This document shows positions 39,579 through 48,576 of a DNA stretch of 64,000 nucleotides, piece after piece. Under the pieces are notes generated by a model. The model saw nothing but the letters and a program-made list of their open reading frames with translations, had not been told where the DNA came from and searched no databases. Origin of the DNA: Methylobacterium segetis (GTDB taxonomy: Bacteria; Pseudomonadota; Alphaproteobacteria; Rhizobiales; Beijerinckiaceae); the NCBI RefSeq assembly GCF_004348265.1, contig NZ_SMNT01000002.1, positions 62,001-126,000 of the forward strand, written 5' to 3'. How positions within the stretch are numbered: position 1 is the first letter of the stretch; the number at the start of each line of letters is the position of its first letter. The position numbers were made by a program, and so were the translations under genes.

Positions 39579-40034
39579 TCAGAGGTCAGTGCTCTCCTTC
39601 TTGGCAGCATCATCCTTCTTCGCGCCGGCCGCCTGGACGGTGATCCTGATGTTCTGCGTCTGGACCTGCCCGTCGGAATTCTTGATCTCGAACGTGACCT
39701 CGTCCGAGCCCGTGAAATTCGATTTGGCTTGGTAGAACAGCGCCTGAACGGACACATCCTTGTTCGGGCAGCGGAAACTCGCGGGCGTCTTCTGCTTGCC
39801 CGTCTTGGAGATGGTCGCGCCGTTCTTCGGAGCCACGGTGATCTTGAACTCCGGCATCGGCCCCTCGGAGCAATCCTTCTTCAGGTTCGGGGCGATGGCG
39901 AGGCGCACGGACTTCCCGCTCACAACCGTCTCGCTCTTCGTGATCGTGGTCTGCGCGCTCGCCGTGGAGGCTTGCGACGCAGCGAGGAGGAGGCTCGCGG
40001 TCATCAGGGCAACGAGCGGGCGCACGGCTGTCAT
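39579..40034 (-). CDS. Exported Ig-like/cadherin-like hypothetical protein
   Basis: The 151-residue protein has signal peptide residues 1-28 and a mature beta-rich domain (VAPKNGATISKTGKQKTPASF, FTGSDEVTFEIKNSDGQVQTQNIRITVQ) resembling bacterial Ig-like repeats. The Lys-rich tail ends KKESTDL. Two cysteines (KDCSEG, FRCPNK) could pair. It is probably periplasmic; function is unknown. Confidence 0.6.
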   Translation of the reverse strand: MTAVRPLVALMTASLLLAASQASTASAQTTITKSETVVSGKSVRLAIAPNLKKDCSEGPMPEFKITVAPKNGATISKTGKQKTPASFRCPNKDVSVQALFYQAKSNFTGSDEVTFEIKNSDGQVQTQNIRITVQAAGAKKDDAAKKESTDL

Positions 40035-40161
40035 ATGGCGAATCTCCCTCGCTCAGCTAACGTCCGGTCGCTCGCCGAGCGGCCGGATCGATGCTGGCCT
40101 CATCGATGTGGGGATGGCTCGCGCAGCCGTCGAGGTGAGGGGCCCGGAATTCCGGGCCGCG

Positions 40162-40581
40162 TCACTCCTGCAGCACGGCGGCGACGGCCCCCGTGACGCG
40201 AGCGATCTGCGCGGCGTTGAACTCGCCGGCGAGGGCAAGAGCGAGCCCCCGCTCGATCCGCTCGCGCTCCCCGATATCGGCGAGCGGCGTGGGGGGAATC
40301 TCGCTCTCCTTGAGGCGGCACGCCTTGCGGATCGTCTCGGCGGCCCTCAGCAGCGTCTCGCGCTCGCCGGGATTGAGGTCCCACAGAGGGTGCCGGAGGC
40401 GGCTGATCACGCGCCGCGCGTCCCGATAGTCCCGGTCGACGGTGGTGAGGGCCTCGATCTGGCTGACCAGAAACATCAGCTCGAGCACCTCGGCCGCCGC
40501 CTCCGGGCAGATGCGGACGATCCGCATCACGCGGCTGATCAACTCCTGGGTCGGCGACATCTGGCGTCGGGGCGCGGTCAT
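40162..40581 (-). CDS. Hypothetical helical protein
   Basis: The 139-residue all-helical, Arg-rich cytosolic protein (RRQMSPTQELISRVMRIVRICPEAAAEVLELMF; ETIRKACRLKESEIP) has no recognised family. ATG 40581 is the first start of a frame that stays open upstream into the glutathione transferase region. The frame is GC3-biased as in genuine genes here. It is isolated. Confidence 0.5.
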   Translation of the reverse strand: MTAPRRQMSPTQELISRVMRIVRICPEAAAEVLELMFLVSQIEALTTVDRDYRDARRVISRLRHPLWDLNPGERETLLRAAETIRKACRLKESEIPPTPLADIGERERIERGLALALAGEFNAAQIARVTGAVAAVLQE

Positions 40582-40627
40582 GGGCCGGTAACGCCGAGGC
40601 CACCGCAAAGTTCGATCGCCGGAACCG

Positions 40628-40665
40628 AAAAAACCGCGCCGGGGAAAGGGGATACGCCCGGCGCG
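40628..40665 (-). terminator. Rho-independent terminator of the glutathione transferase gene
   Basis: Read on the minus strand, a 9-bp stem (CGCGCCGGG / CCCGGCGCG) is followed directly by GTTTTTT. It lies about 80 bases past the GST stop. An overlapping alternative 11-bp hairpin with loop AGATCC (40659-40686) precedes it, so the two folds exclude each other. Confidence 0.75.
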
Positions 40666-40745
40666 CGGGGGATCTCCCGCGCGCCGTCGAGGCTGGTGCT
40701 TCACGCCGTTCGCGCGAGACGAACGGCGCGATTCCGCAATCCCGC

Positions 40746-41453
40746 TCAGCGCCGGGTGTTCACGGCATTCTGCCCGAACATCACGTCCTTGGCCTCGGGG
40801 CTCATCGGCTGGCCATGGTTTGGGTTGACCTCGGACGCACGCGCATACGCCGCCTTCGTCGCCGGGCGCTCGCCGATCGCCGTGAACCAACGCTTGAGAT
40901 GCGGGTGCTCGTCGAGATCCTGGCCCTGTTTCTCCCAAGGGACGATCCACGGATAGGCCGCCATGTCGGCGATCGAATAATCCGGGCCGGCGACGAAGGT
41001 CCGGTCGGCGAGGCGGCGATCGAGAACGCCGTAGAGGCGGTTCGTCTCGTTGACGTAGCGATCGATGGCGTAGGGCACCTTCTCGGGCGCATATTGCGAG
41101 AAATGGTGATTCTGGCCGAGCATCGGGCCGAGCCCTCCCATCTGCCAGAACAGCCATTGGAGGACCTCCACCCGGCCGCGCAGATCCTGGGGCAGGAAGC
41201 GGCCCGTCTTCTCGGCGAGGTAGAGCAGGATCGCCCCCGACTCGAAGATCGAGACGGGATCGCCGCCGCCCGCCGGCTCGTGATCGACGATCGCGGGCAT
41301 CCGGTTGTTGGGGGCGATCTTGAGGAAGTCCGGCTTGAACTGGTCTCCCTTGCCGATGTTCACCGGATGAATCCTGTAGGGCAGGGCGGTCTCCTCCAGG
41401 AAGAGCGTCACCTTGTGGCCGTTCGGGGTCGGCCAGTAGTAGAGGTCGATCAT
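40746..41453 (-). CDS. Glutathione S-transferase (YfcG/YghU-like)
   Basis: The 235-residue protein has an N-terminal thioredoxin-fold domain (LYYWPTPNGHKVTLFLEE, a Thr/Asn rather than Ser/Cys at the active position; NNRMPAIVDHE; FESGAILLYLAEKTG, the Glu-Ser pair binding glutathione) and an alpha domain with PEKVPYAIDRYVNETNRLYGVLDRRL. This pattern matches nu-class GSTs (YfcG/YghU), which act as disulfide-bond reductases. The gene runs alone and ends in a rho-independent terminator. Confidence 0.9.
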   Translation of the reverse strand: MIDLYYWPTPNGHKVTLFLEETALPYRIHPVNIGKGDQFKPDFLKIAPNNRMPAIVDHEPAGGGDPVSIFESGAILLYLAEKTGRFLPQDLRGRVEVLQWLFWQMGGLGPMLGQNHHFSQYAPEKVPYAIDRYVNETNRLYGVLDRRLADRTFVAGPDYSIADMAAYPWIVPWEKQGQDLDEHPHLKRWFTAIGERPATKAAYARASEVNPNHGQPMSPEAKDVMFGQNAVNTRR

Positions 41454-41604
41454 CGGGTCTCCGGGACTCGTGCCATGTCGCTCGTCGCGCCCTCGCGGCG
41501 CAGGTGGGACGCATCCGTACGGAGGTCAAGCGCGGCGCGGCCGGCCCTTTGCGGCCGAACGGACGCGTGCGAGCGTCGGTCGCCGTCCGCGTCGGGGGCC
41601 TGCC

Positions 41605-42552
41605 ATGTCATCATCGGAGATCGACAGCGTCCGCGCCCTGCTCGCCTCGCGCCCGCGGCCGACCGGTCTGGCGGAGCGGCGGGAGCGGCTCGACTGGATC
41701 GGCAGCCTCTCGACGCTTCCGCCGGATGTGAGGATCGAGCCCTCCGAACCCGGCGGCGTCCCGGCCGAATGGTCCGCGACACCCTCCGCCGACGGGAGCC
41801 GCGTGCTCCTGTTCCTGCACGGAGGCGGGTACGTTTCGGGATCGCTCGCGAGCCACAGGGTCATGGTCGCGATGGCCGGGCGCGAGGCCGGATGCCGGAC
41901 GCTCGCCCTATCCTACCGCCTCGCGCCCGAGCATCCGTTCCCCGCAGCCCTCGACGATGCCCTGGCAGCCTACCGCTTCCTGCTGACCTCCGGCATCGCA
42001 CCCGAGCGGATCTGCCTCGGCGGCGAGAGTGCCGGGGGTGGGCTCGCGCTCGCGACGTTGGTCAGCCTGCGCGAGGCGGGCGATCCGCTGCCCGCCTGCC
42101 TGTGGTGCGCCTCGCCCTGGGTCGATCTCGAGATGACGGGCGCCAGCATCGAGACGAAGGACGCCGTCGATCCGATCATCAATCGGGCCTATCTCGGCGA
42201 ACTCGCGGCCGCCTACCTCGACGGGTCGGATCCGCGCGGTCCGCTCGTCTCCCCACTGCAGGCCGATCTGACAGGGCTTCCGCCGACGCTGATCCAGGTC
42301 GGCTCGGCCGAAACACTCCTCGACGACGCCGTGCGGCTGGCGGGCAAACTCGCCGCGGCAGACGTTCCGGTGACGCTCGCCGTCTGGCCTCACATGATCC
42401 ACGCATGGCATCTGTTCCATCAACGGCTGACCGAGGGAGCCCAATCGCTTGCCCAGGTCGGCCGCTTCGTCCGCGAACACACGGGCAGCGACGTGAACGC
42501 GACTTGCCGGCCCGCCGGCTTGTCCCTAGAAACCTCCCATGTCGGGGTGTAG
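41605..42552 (+). CDS. Alpha/beta hydrolase, HSL-like esterase family
   Basis: The 315-residue protein has the HSL oxyanion motif LFLHGGGYVSGS, the nucleophile elbow GGESAGG, an acid residue in the DDAV region and catalytic His in HMIHAWHLF. These are the alpha/beta-hydrolase fold 3 (hormone-sensitive lipase-like, family IV) features of short-chain esterases. The start is ATG 41605. The stop codon TAG (42550-42552) lies inside tRNA-Pro(TGG), so the last ten bases of the reading frame are tRNA sequence (bases 1-10). Confidence 0.88.
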   Translation: MSSSEIDSVRALLASRPRPTGLAERRERLDWIGSLSTLPPDVRIEPSEPGGVPAEWSATPSADGSRVLLFLHGGGYVSGSLASHRVMVAMAGREAGCRTLALSYRLAPEHPFPAALDDALAAYRFLLTSGIAPERICLGGESAGGGLALATLVSLREAGDPLPACLWCASPWVDLEMTGASIETKDAVDPIINRAYLGELAAAYLDGSDPRGPLVSPLQADLTGLPPTLIQVGSAETLLDDAVRLAGKLAAADVPVTLAVWPHMIHAWHLFHQRLTEGAQSLAQVGRFVREHTGSDVNATCRPAGLSLETSHVGV

Positions 42553-42619
42553 CGCAGTCTGGTAGCGCACCTGGTTTGGGACCAGGGGGTCGTAGGTTCG
42601 AATCCTATCGCCCCGACCA
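42543..42619 (+). tRNA. tRNA-Pro (anticodon TGG), CCA encoded
   Basis: Cloverleaf: acceptor CGGGGTG / CGCCCCG (one G.T), anticodon stem CCTGG / CCAGG with loop TTTGGGA (anticodon TGG), T arm GTAGG TTCGAAT CCTAT, discriminator A, CCA. Its 5' end overlaps the 3' end of the hydrolase gene by ten bases. A complex I-related gene starts 25 bases later. Confidence 0.95.
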
Positions 42620-42644
42620 TCACCTTCGGAGACCGTCAGGACCC

Positions 42645-42956
42645 ATGTCGAGCGCCCGCATCTTCCAGCCCTCGAAGGATGCCTCGCAGTCGGGCCTCGC
42701 CCGGACCAAGACCTGGCTCCTCGAATTCGACCAGACCAGCCCGCGCGAGACCGACCCGCTCATGGGTTGGACCGGCTCGTCCGACATGCTGCAGCAGGTC
42801 AAGCTGGAATTCGACACCCAGGAAGAGGCCGTCGCCTACGCCAAGCGCGCCGGCATCGCCTACCGGGTCGAGGAGCCGCACAGGCCGGTCATGCGCAAGG
42901 GCCTGTCCTATTCGGACAATTTCAAGTTCAACCGGACCGCGCCCTGGACGCACTGA
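42645..42956 (+). CDS. NDUFS4-like ETC complex I subunit
   Basis: The 103-residue protein belongs to the ETC_C1_NDUFS4 family: ARIFQPSKDASQSGLARTKTWLLEFD, the PLMGWTGSSDMLQQVKLEFDTQEEA core and KGLSYSDNFKFNRTAPWTH. In mitochondria and alphaproteobacteria it is the supernumerary 18-kDa subunit of NADH:ubiquinone oxidoreductase, at the N/Q module boundary. It is encoded away from the nuo operon, as usual. Confidence 0.92.
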   Translation: MSSARIFQPSKDASQSGLARTKTWLLEFDQTSPRETDPLMGWTGSSDMLQQVKLEFDTQEEAVAYAKRAGIAYRVEEPHRPVMRKGLSYSDNFKFNRTAPWTH

Positions 42957-42963
42957 AGGGGCC

Positions 42964-43425
42964 TCATTCCGGCCTCCGGTCGCGCCGGACCGCGTAGGGC
43001 GGCGTCTCGTCTGTCGGCCGGATCTGTTCGAGCCGCATGGGTTGCTCGGAGAGCAGCCGGCACAATTCGGCGTAGAGGCCGGCCGTCTGCAAGCCGTAGG
43101 TGTCGGCCTCCTCTGCCGTGTAGGCGAAATAGCCTTCCCGAATGCCGGACAGGCGCATCGCGGCGTGGCACATCGGGCAGGGCTGGCCACTGGCGTAGAC
43201 GATGCAGCCGGCGAGGTCCCGGCTGCCGAGGCGGCGACTGGCCTCCCGCAGCCCGACCATCTCCGCATGATCGGTCGGGTCGTTGGTCCGATGCACCGTA
43301 TTCACCGAGCGGGCGAGCACCGTCCCATCCCGCACGATCACGGCTCCGTAGGGTGAGCCGCCTTCTTCCGCATTGCTGCGGGCGAGGGCGACGGCGTCGC
43401 GGATATGGGTCTCGTGGTCGCTCAT
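42964..43425 (-). CDS. Nucleoside/guanine deaminase family protein
   Basis: The 153-residue zinc enzyme of the cytidine deaminase superfamily has the HAE motif in DPTDHAEMVGLR (zinc His and catalytic Glu) and PCPMC (two zinc Cys). It resembles guanine deaminase/TadA-like branches (GSPYGAVIVRDG, TVHRTNDPTDHAEM). The substrate cannot be fixed. GAAGGATCCCGG before ATG 43425 is a good ribosome site. It is convergent with the NDUFS4 gene at eight bases. Confidence 0.85.
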   Translation of the reverse strand: MSDHETHIRDAVALARSNAEEGGSPYGAVIVRDGTVLARSVNTVHRTNDPTDHAEMVGLREASRRLGSRDLAGCIVYASGQPCPMCHAAMRLSGIREGYFAYTAEEADTYGLQTAGLYAELCRLLSEQPMRLEQIRPTDETPPYAVRRDRRPE

Positions 43426-43477
43426 CCGGGATCCTTCGAGGAGGTGTTCCGAAACGCGCAGGCCCGACCCCGGTTCG

Positions 43478-44545
43478 TCAGAAGGCGTAGCGCACCGAGC
43501 AATACGGCATGCGCGCGGAGAGCAGCGCTTTGAAGCGGGAGAGCCAACGTCCCTTCCAGCCGCTGCGATACCTCAGGTTCTCGCCACCGCCCTCCGAGCG
43601 CTTCAATTCCTGAATGTCGGGCCGCCACAGCAAGGCTTCGGCCTTCGGGTGCCAGCCGAGGTTGACCTCGTGCAAGGCGGCATTGTGCGTGAGAAGGATG
43701 ATCTCACACTTGAGCTGCGCCTTCGCGCGGGGCGACAGCGTGTCGTCGAGGGTCTCGAACAGGGCCTGCCAGTCCGCCTCCCAACCCTCGTAGAGGATCA
43801 CCGGCGAGAAATTGACGTGGACTTCGTAGCCCGCGGCCACGAAGTCGTCGATGGCAGCGATCCGCTCCGAGATCGGCGAGGTGCGCACGTCGACGATGCG
43901 GGCGATGCGCTCCGGCATCAGCGAGAAGCGGATTCGGGTCCGCCCCTGCGGATCGTAGCCGAGCAGATCGCGGTTGACGGCCTTGGTGGCGAAGGACGCC
44001 TTGGCGTTCGGGATGTCGCGGAAGAGTTCGACGAGGTCGCGCACGCCGCTGCCGATCACGGCGTCGACCGAGAGATCGCCGTTCTCTCCGATATCGTAGA
44101 CCCAGGCCCGATCGTCGATCTGGTCTGGCGCCGGCAGGCATCCCTGGCGCGCGGCATGACGCCGGATCGAGGCCGCGATCGCTTCGGTGTTGACGAACTG
44201 AGTGATCGGATTCGCGTAGCCCTTGCGGCGCGGCACGTAGCAATAGGCGCAGGCCATCGCGCAGCCGTTCGAGGTCGAGGGCGCGATGAAGTGGGCGCTG
44301 CGGCCGTTCGGGCGCATCGCGAGCCCCTTCTTCACGCCGAGCACCAGAACGGAGCGCTTGATGCGTGTCCAATCCTCGACCGAGCCGGCATTGCCGTGCA
44401 GGGTCGGGATGTTCCAGTGCGATGGAACGATGATCCGCTCCGCCAGAGGATGCCGGTCGAGGATCTCGCGCCCGAGCGGGTAATCGGCGGCGGCGGCCTC
44501 GTGGTAGATCGTGCGGATATCGATGAGGTCGCGGATGTCGGCCAT
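43478..44545 (-). CDS. SPL-family radical SAM protein (spore photoproduct lyase-like)
   Basis: The 355-residue protein has the radical SAM cysteines C95, C99 and C102 in NGCAMACAYCY (CxxxCxxC). Length and flanking segments (IAPSTSNGCAMACAYCYVPRRKGY, DIGENGDLS, ATKAVN) match the SplB/spore photoproduct lyase family. In sporeformers SPL repairs the thymine photoproduct 5-thyminyl-5,6-dihydrothymine. This lineage makes no spores, so the role is unknown; DNA photodamage repair is a plausible inference. It sits upstream of the deaminase in the same orientation. Confidence 0.85.
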   Translation of the reverse strand: MADIRDLIDIRTIYHEAAAADYPLGREILDRHPLAERIIVPSHWNIPTLHGNAGSVEDWTRIKRSVLVLGVKKGLAMRPNGRSAHFIAPSTSNGCAMACAYCYVPRRKGYANPITQFVNTEAIAASIRRHAARQGCLPAPDQIDDRAWVYDIGENGDLSVDAVIGSGVRDLVELFRDIPNAKASFATKAVNRDLLGYDPQGRTRIRFSLMPERIARIVDVRTSPISERIAAIDDFVAAGYEVHVNFSPVILYEGWEADWQALFETLDDTLSPRAKAQLKCEIILLTHNAALHEVNLGWHPKAEALLWRPDIQELKRSEGGGENLRYRSGWKGRWLSRFKALLSARMPYCSVRYAF

Positions 44546-44599
44546 GCGGAGCCCGGCGCGGCGGGCTCGGGCCGCTGATGGATATATGGGGCCGCGCCC

Positions 44600-45319
44600 T
44601 CAGAGACGAGAGAGGAGCTCCGCCTTCTTGCCCGTGAATTCGGCCTCCGTGAGCACGCCCTTTCTCTGCAGTTCGGCCAGCGCCTCGATCGTCCGGATGA
44701 TCTCGGCGCCCGAATCCGGTCGCTCGGCGGGCGGCGCCTGGGCGGGTCCGGAAGGACCCTGAACGTTGGAGGCTTCATCCTCCGCCGCATCGACCCGCCG
44801 CAGGCTCGCGAGATCGACATCCCCGAAGGCGCTCGTGAAGCGCACGGCGCCGTTCGCCTGGGAGGCCCCGGAAATCGCGTGCTCGCCTGTATCGTAGATG
44901 GCGACACCCTTCGAGGATGCGACCGCGAGGCGGCGCGTCAGAGGAAAGTAGGCGTAGCGCAATCCGTCCTGCGCTCCCGTCGTCGAGGGCGTGCCGAGGT
45001 CGGTGGGCCACCAATGCGATGAGCCCGGCCCTCCGGTCGCTGCCGTGCTCCAGCCTGCCGGTGGCAGCGAGGCCGCGAGCTCGCCGCACAGAGCCGAGAC
45101 GCGCGCCTTCAGCTCCGCATCGAACATGCGCCCGACCATCACCATGCCACCCGCGAACCACTGGCCCAAGCCGCCGAGTTCCGGATGGTCGAATTGCGCC
45201 ATGGTGCCATGGCCCGCCTCCAAGGCGCGCAGGAGGTGCCGCACCGCGTCGAGGCTCACACCGTGCCGGTCCGCGATGGTCTGCAGGCCGAAGCGTTTCT
45301 CGGCTCCCTCGTCGATCAT
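44600..45319 (-). CDS. SHOCT domain-containing protein
   Basis: The 239-residue protein ends in the short SHOCT motif (about 205-239: IIRTIEALAELQRKGVLTEAEF). The N-terminal half (1-100) has a helical HTH-like part (IADRHGVSLDAVRHLLRALEAG) and a long helical linker, and the middle is beta-rich with a YDTGEHAISG segment. SHOCT modules are oligomerisation tails in proteins of varied function. The ATG at 45317-45319 has GGAG at a good distance; an upstream ATG at 45349 lacks one. Confidence 0.65.
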   Translation of the reverse strand: MIDEGAEKRFGLQTIADRHGVSLDAVRHLLRALEAGHGTMAQFDHPELGGLGQWFAGGMVMVGRMFDAELKARVSALCGELAASLPPAGWSTAATGGPGSSHWWPTDLGTPSTTGAQDGLRYAYFPLTRRLAVASSKGVAIYDTGEHAISGASQANGAVRFTSAFGDVDLASLRRVDAAEDEASNVQGPSGPAQAPPAERPDSGAEIIRTIEALAELQRKGVLTEAEFTGKKAELLSRL

Positions 45320-45728
45320 GACCGTACTCCGTCGGTAGATCCCGAGCATTGGCGACCCGGACCGGGCTTTCGCCCCGACTCTAGCACGGAGCGCGGCAGC
45401 GCAGCACGGGGAGCGAGAGACATAGCCCATTCCCGGATCCGCGCTGTTCCGACCCGACCACCGTGCATGATGAAGAAAGCCGAGGTGGAACGACCTGTAT
45501 CCGCGCAATCGCCCCGACCCGACCCGGCGGAGACCCCTCCGAAACCGTGCTCGCAGGCCTCGGCCGGGCTCCTGCGCAAGGCTCTCCCCGACGTTCGTTG
45601 TGCACCGCGAAATTTTTCTCCGCCCAAGGACCTTCGCCGCCACCGGCACGTTCTGTTCCGGTTCGGGCGCCCCGCCTGCGACGCGAGAGCGGGCTCGCGC
45701 GGGGCAGCCCCGTTCTTCCGGAGTGAAC
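45320..45728. other. Gene-free region between SHOCT gene and glgX
   Basis: 409 bases separate two divergent genes. I see no conserved coding, no tRNA and no strong hairpin. A GGAAC at 45487-45491 is not followed by a matching -10 of the EcfG type. The GGAG before ATG 45729 is the glgX ribosome site. Confidence 0.4.
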
Positions 45729-48008
<2,280 letters not shown>

Positions 48009-48120
48009 CGGTTCGACCGGCTTGCACGGGATGGATTCGTCACCGGATATGCGACGTTTGCGCGTCGCCGCGCGTTGGGAAACGCCGTGCGGCGGCTCGT
48101 GCCGAAGGGGTTAGCGCGTG

Positions 48121-48504
48121 ATGGCGAAGATATTGCTGGTCGAGGATCACGAGGAGATCTGGGACTTCCTGTCCCGCCGCCTGAAACGGCGCGGCCACGA
48201 GGTCGTCCTGGCCCATGATGGCGAGGCTGGCGTGCAGCAGGCGCGTGCCTCACGTCCGGACGTGATCCTCCTCGACATGAACCTGCCGGTTCTCGATGGC
48301 TGGTCGGCGGCGCGTGCCCTGAAGTCGGGAAGCGACACGCAGCGGATTCCCATCATCGCGCTCACCGCCCACGCCATGTCCGGGGATCGCGACAAGGCGA
48401 TCCAGGCCGGCTGCGACGATTACCACCCGAAGCCGGTCGACTTCTCGAAGCTTCTCAGCCAGATCAGCGCCGCGCTGGGCGAGACGGCGCCCGCCGCCGG
48501 CTGA
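48121..48504 (+). CDS. Single-domain response regulator (CheY-like)
   Basis: The 127-residue receiver has ILLVEDHEEIWD with acidic pair Glu9/Asp10, phospho-acceptor Asp53 in VILLDMNLPVLDG, Thr in ALTAHAM and Lys in YHPKPVDF. No output domain is present. It could act as a phosphate shuttle in a multistep relay. GTG 48118 directly before ATG 48121 has better ribosome spacing from AAGGGG, so the true start is uncertain by one codon. An AI-2E transporter-like gene follows after 72 bases. Confidence 0.9.
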   Translation: MAKILLVEDHEEIWDFLSRRLKRRGHEVVLAHDGEAGVQQARASRPDVILLDMNLPVLDGWSAARALKSGSDTQRIPIIALTAHAMSGDRDKAIQAGCDDYHPKPVDFSKLLSQISAALGETAPAAG

Positions 48505-48576
48505 GGCGGCTCGGGATGGTGGGGGCCGAGGCTCCGTACTGGCGTGTTGGAAGCGTAAAGAGGTGAGGCGTCATTC

